This document shows positions 44,692 through 56,900 of a DNA stretch of 64,000 nucleotides, in pieces. Position numbers and translations under genes: made by a program. Below the pieces are notes generated by a model, which did no database searches, had not been told where the DNA came from, and saw nothing but the letters and a program-made list of their open reading frames with translations. Origin of the DNA: Strongylocentrotus purpuratus (taxonomy: Eukaryota; Echinodermata; Echinoidea; Camarodonta; Strongylocentrotidae); assembly GCF_000002235.5 (NCBI RefSeq), contig NW_022145613.1:10230429-10294428 (forward strand), read 5' to 3'. How positions within the stretch are numbered: position 1 is the stretch's first letter; each line of letters opens with the position of its first letter.

Positions 44692-47029
44692 GACAACAAC
44701 AACCCCAGGACAACAGTACTAACCTAATACTCTATATACTATATAATAATTACCCCTCTGTATTTAACCGGATGATAGCCCCGGTAGTTGTCCTTTGGAT
44801 AGAGCGCAACACCGATGTAATGTTGAATCACACCGGGAACAAATGAAATTATAACACATTGAGTAAAAAGTATTAAAAATGAAAATCCAGTTAGGGTTTG
44901 AAATACAAGAAATTTGAGCTAGTCACTTGGTAACTCACCTTAAAACTGCTCTAAGTAGAAGAAGAACGAGACAGTCGCTAGTTTTCGTAATGCAATTCTA
45001 CGTCCAAAATTATTGTAATGACTCTACGAGAGATACTTGGTTCAAACCGAGAAGTGAACCAAAAAGTGAGATGGAAGAAAATCAAGAAGCAAAAATGCTA
45101 TGAAACGTTTTATGTCTCCATTTTCTTTTTTCAAGACGAGGCGATGATCAGAAGCAGAACGTTATAGTTGTAGTTGGGTCCTCAGCTTACTGATTTAACG
45201 AGATGAAGACAAAGAAACAACGACTCTTAAAAATGCTGTCAGCAAGAAATGATAAAACTCCAATGTCTCTAAATGTTGTAGCCGGAATAATGCAGTGCAT
45301 CTAAATGAATGGAATACAATAAATTCATTCGTTGCACTAATTGATGCGAACGATTGATATAATCACCCGATTGTTTGCTCATCTCCCGTAAGTCACAGCT
45401 CAAGGTCGAAGGTCACTTTAGAAGCCAGCTAGCATCATCAGCTCGTATGAGTGTAATGCACTTTGGTGTTCCGACTTAGATTGAATTTAGCACTGAAAGG
45501 GTTAAACTCTCATGTGGGTGAATATTGGATGAATTACTGATGCATCCAGCAAAGGGTGATGCCCCCCTTCCCAGGCTGGAGAAGAAGGACAAATAATCAA
45601 TTCTACACCACCCAGCAATGCACAGATACATTATGCCCCTAGATCTTACCGTCTGAAAGCGAGTGCATTTCCAACAAAACTAATTTCAATTTCTAAAAGC
45701 GTTATTTTTTTTTTTTAATCTGGTACTTTTCAGTCTTTTGTTTAACAACTCGCTGTTTTTGTTTTAGCCTTGAACTTCTTGGGTTAATGAATTCTGAATC
45801 AATGAATGAAATCAATGACCATGATGTTTGGGATACCCGAATGACAATTTTTTTTTAAAAATCTGTAAAAAAAAGAAAAAAAAGACATGCTTTGTATTGC
45901 AAATGTTTATTTTACGGGGTAAAGTCACACACACTAGTGGCAACGCCCCTTCTCAATTAAGAACATATCCTGTCCCCCCCCCCTCCCCTGGGCCCCTCGC
46001 GAAAGGAAAGCTTCAATACTCTGCAAGGGCGTGGCCTAAACATTTTGGAAAAGGGTTGATGGATAAATTTTGGGTCTAGTGAAAGCAAATCTGCAGATAT
46101 TCAGAGAAAAATTATAAGAAGAGAAATAAAAAGTGAAGATACTTTGATTTCAACTTTTGCCGACAACGTATACCACCCCCCCCCCCCCCCCCAACAAAAA
46201 AAAGGGTAAAACGTTCTCAGATTTGAAATTAATGACAAGGGTATAATAAACGTCAATTTTTCATAGCAGTTACAGACATTACGCCGAAAACACATTTATC
46301 ATGTGTGTCGTAATTGGGGGGTGGAGGGGGAGGGGGTCACACTCACATTTATAATTGTTCACACACCCAACCTTCCTGATATACGGTATAGTGGCACCCC
46401 TGATACTGTGTGTATAAATATATGTGTCACTCGTTAAGACATTCCATTAAAAAAGTCATAACAAAGTTCGAAACATCGTCAATGTTTGAACCTTTTTATC
46501 ACATATAATCAACATCGTACGATGGAATTAAAATGTAGATCTTGATCATGTGAAGGAATATATAGGCATGTATACACACCGCCTGTTCAAAGTCCCAACA
46601 CCACCAAACTTCTTCAGTCAACATCATTATCACAGAACCTACGTTTGTTTCATTCAAAATTCAATCAGTTAAAGACTCTATATATAGAACAGAGTATATA
46701 TAACAGGATCAGAAGTGACAACAAGAAGCAGATGGAATAGGAGCTTCAACCAAGTTATAGTCGTCTTCCAGACTATTATTTTGAAGATAATGTCCTCCCC
46801 GTTTCGGAGGTTTTCCTTATAGGGCCTAAGATATCCAGCATCTCTGCCCCAATCAAACAGTCTGAAATTCAATACACATGCGAAATCCTTGAACATTTGT
46901 ACCAATCAATACAGGGTATACCAACTCTAAATTGTGTAACTCATGCAAATAGTGACAGAGATACGGTGAACACAAATATTGTTAAAGATGAGCATGAACA
47001 TTCTGAGCTGAGGGCATTGATCAGGGATA

Positions 47030-47360
47030 GTAATAATAATAATAATGATTCTTAATATTACTAAATGTACTACTACTACTACTAAATGAATAACCATGAT
47101 ATTAATAATAACAATAATGATAACCATACTACCACTAATAATACCAACAATATTAATCATAATGCTATCAATAATATCAATAATATTTATAATAATAATA
47201 ATTATGATTATAGTTATAATAATGATAATTATGATTATAGTTATAATAATGATAATTATGATTATAGTTATAATAATGATTATAATACAAAGAACAATAG
47301 TTCTAGTAGCAATAATAGTAATAATAACAACAACAATAAAAATAGTATTAATACAAAATA
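47030..47360. repeat. AAT-rich tract with a 27-bp minisatellite
   Basis: AATAATAAT-type sequence. Within it, near 47205-47285, ATTATGATTATAGTTATAAT plus ATGATA repeats three times with a 27-base period. Flanked by AAGAAG repeats at 47393-47450. Asn-rich or Ile-rich frames over it are artefacts. Confidence 0.9.
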
Positions 47361-47822
47361 ATAATAACAACATCAACATTAATATTACGAAGAAGGAGAA
47401 AAAGAAGAGGAAAAAGAAGAAGAAGAAAAGAAGAAGAAGAAAAGAAGAATGATAATAATAACAAAAATGATGAGGATAATGATGTTGCCGATACCGGTCT
47501 TGTGTGCCTCCTGAAAATGTTCTTAGTTCGATTTTTTCTTCTTTCTCTTTACCTCTTCAGAGGGAATTTATACTATTTACAAAACAAGTGAAATACAACA
47601 TATGAATTATATACAAGGCAAACATAATTTCTAAAAATGATCATTATAACATTTCTATTCCTTTTTTAACTTCTTTATTATAGAATTATCTTATATTTTC
47701 TTTGTAGTTCAACTAAGAATAAGAATTAGTTCGATTTAATACGAGTCATACGGACTTACATTTTTTGCAATTTGAGTCCTTGAATAAATAATTTATTAAC
47801 CCCAATTGTACCTAGGCTCGCT

Positions 47823-48175
47823 ATTTCTTGGAGTTTTCATATCCTTCTTACGAGTGGCGTAGATCCTAACCTATTGTTCAGGGGGTGGTCTATTCATTTA
47901 CCACCCCCTCCCTGAACGATATCTACGCCCCTGTTTCTTATTATAGAAATATAATTTTTCTTGGTCCAATATAATTTCCATAGCTGTACAGAATGCTCCC
48001 CACCCATAGAGGGCCTTGGCGAAACGCACCATGCAAAGGCATATAATTACATTTCTTGGAGTTTTCATATCCTTCTTACCAGTGGCGTAGATCCTAACCT
48101 ATTGTTCAGGGGGTGGTCTATTCATTTACCCCCCCCCCCCTCCCTGAACGATATCTACGCCCCTGTTTCTTATTA
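47823..48175 (+). repeat. Two direct copies of a 120-bp hairpin element
   Basis: TTTCTTGGAGTTTTCATATC to CCTGTTTCTTATTA occurs at 47823-47942 and 48051-48175. Each copy holds inverted ends GTGGCGTAGATCCTAAC and ATATCTACGCCCC around CAGGGGGTGG/CCACCCCC. Flanking bases are copied too, so this is a local duplication, not two insertions. Confidence 0.8.
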
Positions 48176-49684
48176 GCAATATAAATTTTCCTGCGAAAGA
48201 GAGAATTTAAGAGTAAAAGGATACTTTACAATTATGCGTTCGAATTATTGCTGGTACGCAAGATAGCTCTGTTTTGTGTGCCATTTAATGATTTAAGCAT
48301 TAATCCCCCTCAACAGGAACATGATGAAAACAATATGGGAGTTCCGTAGTTTGTAGCTGTTTGGAAACCGACTGAACACGGAGTTAGATATATACCAGAG
48401 TCCAACCATGTGAGTACGTACATACAAGGCCTTTTTTTATCGACATCAAAGCACACCTTGAAACGTTTACGATTCATTAATTAAGTTAATTTAGCGAGCG
48501 TACCACCAGCAGAATTTTCATGTTGTAATTGACATGAAATTTTGTACCATCCGTTATGCATAATGGACACATATACATTTAAAATACTGAAATGGGAGCG
48601 GTAGATAGGCATACATAAATAGGCATAGGCCTATACTAGGTAAGTGATTTGAGTGATGATTGTGCGAGGGCTTTCAATTGAACAGTGTTTGTTTGTAGCT
48701 GTGATTTGTAGCACTTCTTGCTTGCTTCGGACGACATTAAGACACCAGAAAAGCACATGGTAAGTTTACCAGTCTTCCGACCGTTTGTACAAGGATGTTT
48801 CACCAAAATATCAACCAAAACAAATTGAATTGAAATGAAATAAGATGTTCTTTTTATCATACCTTCATAGTGAATGGGATATTTGCATGTTTTGTATTTG
48901 TCTCAATGTAACTTTGGAATTAAAATATATTAAAGTACCTTTGTCGTAATCTTAAAGTGAAGACAAAAAACGAAAGAAAAACGAAATGAGCAAAATTAAC
49001 TTGATTTTAACATAAGGCCTACATAATATGGATTTATATCATTATTTTGTTAATGCCATATATTTACTCTCCTAATATACAAGCTATTTGGAGGTGCCAC
49101 ACAAGAGAAATAACATATATTTCATACTTTAGAAGAGAGATAATATTCCATATTTTAGGCTTAGTCTGTAATACATGCATCTAAATTTCATGTAGCTAAT
49201 TATAGACAAGAAAGTTTGCTAGACATTTCCTTATAATATACTGCAGTAAAGTTCACGTGCATAAATATACCAAAACTGAAATGTAGGTCTATTTTCGGTT
49301 CTGTTTACGATGACACACGAAAATTATCATCACCTGAACTTTATCATCATTTTCTCAATTATATGTCTGGATTATATGCTAATACAATATTTATAAAGAA
49401 CAAAGGTCATATTCAAGGGAATATCGCTCACTACCACGTGATGTTTGCATCAGGATTGGAAATAGGCCAAAGTGTCGGACCAAAGGAAAAAATACAACGA
49501 GCTGGTAGCACTTAATGTATGTAAGATGTTGTCTAATACTAATCTTAACATCCAATTGGTCCAGGATTTTACAGGAGTTATACGCACAGTGTGAAGGAAT
49601 AGAAAAGGTAAAGGCGACCAGTATTCTTATTTTTATTTCGACTCAATTGATACTCTTCAGTATTGAGTAGGTCCAGGTCATTCT

Positions 49685-49783
49685 GTCATACCAACTTTAG
49701 ACCGACCCCAAACCGACCGATTCTTGCACATAGACGTTATGCAATATCTTCGTTGGGTCTGGTGTCGGTCTTTTCGGTATGAC
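49685..49783. mobile_element. Small inverted-repeat element with GTCATACC ends
   Basis: The left end GTCATACCAACTTTAGACCG and right end GTCGGTCTTTTCGGTATGAC are inverse over about 30 bases. Related AGACCGACATCAAACCGAC occurs near 55915. Confidence 0.7.
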
Positions 49784-49990
49784 TGTTAGGTTTAATACAT
49801 TACCGACCATGTTTAGAGTTTCTTATATGATTGTATTAAGATAACGGCCCTACTGGAACTTGGATTACACTTAAAATAAGAACTTAATGATACATTCAAT
49901 TTCAGCTTATATTAAAAACTCGACAGTACTTGGTAAGGTATTAGAAGTCAAAACTGACAAAGTATCTTAGCCTAGCCCTTGCACTCTTTC

Positions 49991-49992
<2 letters not shown>

Positions 49993-50036
<44 letters not shown>
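49993..50036. repeat. CT microsatellite
   Basis: TCTCTC repeats in the B-C spacer. Confidence 0.93.
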
Positions 50037-51187
50037 AAATAAAAAGATTGAATTTTCACCCTTTTTCCCCTCCCCGGAAGTCCCGCCAGTGATCACTGTC
50101 TTGTTCAGGAGTGAATATCGATTGACTTTCGAGTGCCCTCTAACAAGAAAAGAGTGAATCTTCACTACATTTTCACTCTCCAGAGAAGTCGGGTTAGTGA
50201 TTACTTGGTTTTTTTCAAGAGAGTACTAGGATAGGCACATATTGCTGTAAACTAGCACCAAATAGAGACAGTAAAACTGATTTGGAAGGCTTGAATATAC
50301 ACTGCACTTACGAGGTGCAGAATATATTTTCATAGTTTCTGTATGTTAGATGTTAATTTATTCAACTACTTTTGCTTAACAAAAATGTATACAGGAAACT
50401 GTTTGGCATCTTGTTTCTGGTGTTAAAGCATTGAATATGAATATAAGAAATGGTAAAATGTTATTACTGTCGAAACATTAATATGTACTTTCTGACAAGG
50501 AGACATTTGTCAGCTGGTAGTCATAAGAATTTGTTTTTGTATCGCCATATAATTATTGCCAGTGAATCATTGGAAAAGCAAAAGAAGGAAAACTTTGCAT
50601 GTCATGCAGAAAAATGGAAAGTATTGTTTTCTATTTCAGTTGGTATCTAGGCACCGTAACTGTCAAACGGGTAATTAAATTTGGATGTATCATAAAACTC
50701 TTTTCTACGATATTTTTTTCTTTTAATCTTGATAAGTTTTATTGGTCAGAAAACACAATGATTTACAAAATAGGCCTATGCGTTACATTTTTTCAGAAAA
50801 ATAAATGAATAATCATATTGTTTTACACTTACAATCATGTTGTTTTACATTTCAGTGTAACATTAAAAACAAAGCATGATACTTTTGTACACCCCGGCCG
50901 CACAGACGATACGACCATCAGACCGACACAAAATGGAAAGAGAGAGAGAGAGAGAGAGGCAGAGGCTTTTCTACGATATGGTTTAATTTTAATTTTAGAA
51001 GTTGTAGGATATAGACGTTAATTGCTTTAATGACTTGTTTTAGCAAAGGGCTAATATAAAGTCTGAGTGATAATTTCTTTCCTCACCAACATAATACTTA
51101 TTCATCATGCAATTTGGATAGATACGAAACCCATAACCTTCCCCCTCGACGTCAACCAAGACTTCAATCCCGTAGACGACGTCGACC

Positions 51188-51400
51188 ATGACGACTACGG
51201 ATACATCTCCTCTTCTGTCTTCGGGCGAACATCAAGAATACCAGTCGGCCAGCGATGATTCCGTGGCGCCGTTCAGGACATCGATATCGCCGTCATCGTC
51301 GTTGTCGTTTTCGTCGCAAGAGAAGAGTTTACACGACGTCGTTCGCTGTGAAGGACAGCAGCGGTATGGCTGCTTCTCTTTTCGCCCGTCTTCCCTGCAG
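51188..51400 (+). CDS. OATP-C coding exon 1 (N-terminal tail)
   Basis: It encodes [19 protein letters not shown] to FRPSSLQ, a Ser-rich 71-residue tail, ending in phase 0 at CAG|GTTAGA. The ending [10 protein letters not shown] aligns with FGIRPGFIQ of OATP-B exon 1. The ATG context is GACCATGA. Confidence 0.88.
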
Positions 51401-51720
51401 GTTAGAATCATGTCAAAACTCAAAACGTAGTCAATCCAGATTCTGTCCGTTTTTATACATTTGTTATTCTTCGATCATCTATGTCTGCCTCCATCCCACA
51501 CAGATTGCGCGACCCCCACAAATACACCCGTCGAAAGAAAGTGTGTTTGCGAGGGTGAGAATGAAAGGCAAGGGTTTGCAGTGTAACGTAGTTATTGTCA
51601 GTGGAAAAATGAATTGAAAAAAGAACATCAAAGGAATATGAGGTGATGGTTACGCGGATACTTCAAATTTAAAAGTCGATAATAATGATAATGATAAAGT
51701 TTTCTTTAAGACAACTACAT

Positions 51721-51784
<64 letters not shown>

Positions 51785-53903
51785 GTCCTCTCTCTCTCTC
51801 TCTCTCTCTCTCTCCCTGCCTATATCTATCCAACTATCTTTCTGTTCTGTCTGTAAAACACTCTCCATCTCTCCAATGATATATTGTCAGAGGTGGAACA
51901 ACCCCAAAGGATTTCTGGTGTGGCTCTGCCTTTTCGCTCTCACCCAAAGTTACGTGACCAGTGGGATTGTCTTCACCGTTACCACCACACTGGAGCAGCG
52001 ATTCAGCCTTCCCAGCGTGCAAACCGGCTTCCTGGCATCCTGTTACGACCTCGCCCTCCTCATCGTGGTTTTGGGGGTCACATACTTTGGGGAGAACGGC
52101 AACAAGCCCCTGTGGCTCGGCAACGGTGCTCTCATTTTCGCCGCTGGTTCCTTCCTCTTTGCCCTACCACAGTTTACGTCGGGTCCTTACATACCATCGG
52201 TAAATAAAAGTATTGGCATGTTCCAAGCGTTATGACGCCTTTTATCCTTACTTCAAATTTAATACAAATAGTTTAAGAAAAATTCAAACAATTGCATGTA
52301 AGAGAATAATAAATCAATCAATTACTCAGAAATGAACTTTCAATCATTCTGACAGCACACAGTGACATCATGTAAAACCTACAATGCACTATAACAGCAG
52401 ATTTTGGAGTAAGTCCCAAATTCAGAGGTGTCAGTAATATTATAACAACAAATAATGATAATCGGATTGTGCAAAATTAATTCTTATTTACGTCAAATAT
52501 TTCCCACCGGATGGTGCGTTTAATTCAGGGACGTTGTCTTTAAGGCAAAGTCATTCACTGCATTTAATATTGAGCCAGAATTCAATGTAAACAACTCCAT
52601 AAGTAACACTTCTTCACTTGCAGAATTGAGTCCATAATTTACTAGCCCAAATTCTAAACTTATTGTGCTTGGGTTAAAAAGACCAAGTTCAATGATTGTA
52701 GGAAGAATGGCATATTTTAGATTTTAAATCGACATAGATACCACTTTTCTTTAAAAAAAACCCCACAAAACATGCCTTTCTTTTCTTCGTTTTCTTTATT
52801 TGCAGACGCTATTTTCCGATACATGTGACATCACGTCAAACGAAACGAACCCCTGCGATATAGATGCCAATGCTGATGAGGAATTGAGCTCTTATTACTG
52901 GGTATTTGTAGCGGCACAATGTCTGCATGGGCTGGGGGCGGCGCCCATCTATACCCTGGGGGTGACCTATCTAGATGAAAGCGTGGCGCCCCATATGTCC
53001 TCCATTTATCTTGGTAAGCATTGGAGGGGTGACCCGACATTTTTTTCCTGCGGCAGCAATTATTGCTCCGGGTTTCTCTTTTAAAGGGATCGTTAACAAA
53101 ATCTGAGATGCACGGCCCTATGTGTTATCAGTGTCTGTGATATGGTATTATATTGAAGCCCTAAAAAAAATTCCGCTTCAAAATGATCAAGAAGTGCCCC
53201 CAAAAAGTAAAAACCTTTGAGTGACCGGTTTTAACATACTCGTTTTTCCCAATAGCCTGTAGTGTTATAAAAACCGCTAGGAAACGTTTTTTGGATTTCC
53301 AATCATAAATATCTTGATAATCAGACAGGCGATAGGCTTGTAATAGTCATGGAGTTCCTGACTGACCTAAAGGTTTATAATTATCATTGCAGCATGAGCT
53401 AAATCAAGGATATTTTAAAAGCATCTAAGACAAAGTTACCGGATACCTTTAAATCAAAGAAAGATGATTAGGATATATTCTGCAGCTGGGGTTAGGTCAA
53501 GGGTCAGGATTATGGTTAAGTGTGGTGCTTGTGCCAGAGGTAAAGTTCATCATTCCGTCTATATATAATAGATAGAGATTTTGATTCAGACAAAACACAA
53601 ACAGATTATCGGTGATAAATGAATTTTAAAACCACTCTCAGACTGAAGTGTGCTTTCCAATCGGGAAGCATGCTTTTTAGAAGACGCATGGCAACCTCAT
53701 AAAGGTTCGTCCAAACTATTAAAAATAATAAATCGTCTTCAACTCTTTTAGACTTCTTCTTTCATAATTCGAATGCGAATACAGTAAACAAACTCATTTT
53801 TCGTTCTTTGATTAATGAGGGAAGCAAGTTTTAAATTGTCCCTATAAACGAAATTATTTGACGAAGTTCCTAAAAGAAAGTCTTTATCTTCATCACCGTC
53901 CTC

Positions 53904-53965
<62 letters not shown>

Positions 53966-56900
53966 CCTCTCTCCCTTTCTCTACAATGTTCTTTTATTAT
54001 AGGTATTATCCAAGCAACGTCCATCTTAGGTCCAGCTCTTGGCTATCTGCTCGGTGGGTATTTTCTCAGCATCTACGTCGATCCTGGGGTGGACCCAGAA
54101 AGGTAACCATAATTATCGCTTTCGAGAAGAAGGGTATCGTGAGGGGTACGGGTGTCGACCTGAATGTTCCGACAAGTTTTCTGTCTATTTTCTAACACAG
54201 TGGAGCTGAAAGAAGAAGAAGAAAAAAGAACTGAAGTGGTTCATATGATTGGTAATGTAGCGTGAATTCTTTTTTCTTCTACACAATCAGTTGAAAGACT
54301 ATATTGGGTAAGCCTTTTGCCTGCCGTGCTGCAAACTTCTTCAGACCTATGTCGTAGCACAGCACGTGAAAGCTTACTGGACAGGTCATTTTCCACTGAT
54401 GGTGAAGAAAGAACCACTTGTCAAGAACGAAAAAAGTTTTTCAGATTGTCACTTTACGGACAAGACGAAATGAAAGCTTATAACTTGTTTTATATATACT
54501 AACCAGCGCCATAAAAAAAGTTATCGAATCAGACAAAAATATATAAATATTTTTTCTGGGTGAATTTTCATTCACTTAAACATGATACTGGTAACACTTA
54601 TTTGATGTGGACATATACGAGTTATGCTGATATCGAATTTTTGGTCTAAAAATAACCTTTCTGTTTGTTTCCGCAGTTTGGGTCTATCCCCAGACAGTGT
54701 GCTGTGGATAGGAGCTTGGTGGATCGGTTTCATCACCAGTGGTACAATGGCTCTCATCGTAGCTCTTCCACTGATCGGGTTCCCTAAATATCTTCCAGGT
54801 CTGTATTCAGTTTATTTCTCTATTCCCTGGGGAAAAAAATATTAAGAATTTTGTCGAAGAATGGAAGGGATCGCCATTAGTTGGAAAAAATGATAAAGAA
54901 ATGTAGTTAAATATTTGTAGAATGTAGTGGTTCTTTCGATCGCCATGTTTCTTTTTCATTTTATGAATAAAATGATATAAATATATATAATTTTTTTTTC
55001 CAGGTTCAAGTTCAAGTTCATTTATTCAAAACCACACAAAACATGATATAATCTTTTGAATAAAAAAGATACTGGTAATAGTACAGTAATCAACATAATT
55101 ATATTAACTTGATTACATCATTAAATGAATGGTTTTTAGGACCCCTGTAGAAGTAGGCCAGCCTGCCGATAGCCAGATTTGATCCAAAAAGGGTTCATTT
55201 GCAATCTTGACCTGTTATTGAATAAGATGTAATAGTAAATAAACAATAACCTTCTTTTCATTATGATGCCATTCATAAACATGCACTTTTGTATTCCACA
55301 GCAAGGATATTTTTTTATTTATTGCAGGCTTTTCTAAATAAACGTCCATCTTGCTTTCCCCCTCTTACGCCAGATGCAAAAAATATCAACGGCAGACTCG
55401 ACCATCATCAAACTCAGAAGGGGTCCGAATTCGTCGCCCGCACGGGGTGGGCCAACTCGGTACGCGACATCCCTCGTGCGACGCTGAACCTCCTAACCAA
55501 TAAGCCATTCATGTTGCTCAATTGCTCGGCGGCGACCGAGTGGTTCATCATCTCGTGTCTCGCAGCTTTTGGGCCGAAGTTTTTTGAGTCGCAGTTCTCC
55601 CTGTCTTCCAGCGACGCTGCCTTCCAAACCGGTACCCATTCTTATAGAGTGGTGAAGTGTGACGTCATCAAAAAGAAAGAGCATCAACAATAATGTTCAA
55701 AATGTCGAAAAACCAATTGAATATGTTAATTATTGGCTGAGATATAGGCCATCTGAACAAAGAGATTTCCTATAGGAACTCAGTGTTATATTGCTCTGGT
55801 TCATAACATTACGAGCCAGAGCAATATAACAAAATTGACAGAAGAATTTCCAAAAATACATTTTTATGATGTCACAGCTTCGGTAATCTATTGCATATCC
55901 CATTCACACCGACGAGACCGACATCAAACCGACAAGAGATTTTAAAAACAGTTTCAATAACCTGAAAACGGCCCATATGTTGCCATTTATCGGTCGCTTT
56001 TCACACACAACCCAACATGGTTATAATATGATACGGTTGCCATGACAACAACGATGATGAAACAAATTATTCCATTTTTTTTAAACAACCAATTCCAGAT
56101 CTCAATTTAAAACAAAGGAGGGAAATTTCTTCCCTTTTAAGCTATTAATATAAATCTATGTTATTTAGGAATTTCTAATTTGAATTCAAAAGAGTTGTCA
56201 ACTTTCGTTAAAGTAACTTTTTCTTTCTTGCTGTCTTTTTTCTTTCCACACAGGGCTTGTCGTGATTCCGTCCAGCTGTGTCGGTTGTTTGGTTGGAGCG
56301 TTTCTTGTCAAACGTTTCAAGCTGTCTTTCGCGGGAATGGTCAAATTCTGCATTGTTTCCATGCTCATTTCTCTTGTCTGTATGTCTTCGTTTCTCATCA
56401 GTTGTCCCGATCCACCAATGGCGGGCGCTACAGTGCAATATAACAATTCGTAAGTCTCTCGAAAAGTACTAAGATTGGCTCTGCAAGTAACATGTTTATT
56501 CTTACATGCAGTGCGTCCCCGAAAAAAATTAAACCGGGAATTGTCCATGTATAGTAAAACTAGAAAACCAAATAATTTGTCTGTTCAAATGACACTTTGA
56601 TAATACATTAATTAACAGTAAAATGTATTTCTTCTCTAAGAATCTTCCAATAATTATTTTGTTTTGTTCCTATGTTCGATATTAATGAGAACTTAATAAA
56701 ATGTAAATGTTTAAGTTAGCCGAGTTCAAAGCCTTATCACTTTTTTGAAGAAAAAAACTTTACTTTGATATTAATCAAATCGACTTTCTCTTGTTTAAAC
56801 AAAAAAGCGTGTGTAAACTCGATATTTATATCTACACCATGATCACGATAATATTATTTCTCATCCTAGATCCATACCTTTAGATGAAACAAGCAATGCT

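Larger units (their letters stand above)
41066..51187. other. Spacer between the head-to-head OATP-B and OATP-C genes
   Basis: About 10 kb without a convincing coding exon. It should carry both promoters and any 5' noncoding exons. Visible content: AT-rich sequence, poly-C/G elements (43320-43730), AG/ACAG repeats, several small inverted-repeat elements, an ATT-rich tract and two AG/CT microsatellites. The open frames here look random or low-complexity. Confidence 0.7.

Noticed and set aside
55329-55373. Longer OATP-C exon 6 starting at the TTGCAG acceptor
   Set aside because: In the required phase it meets a TAA after four codons; the ACGCCAG acceptor at 55373 keeps the frame and matches OATP-B.
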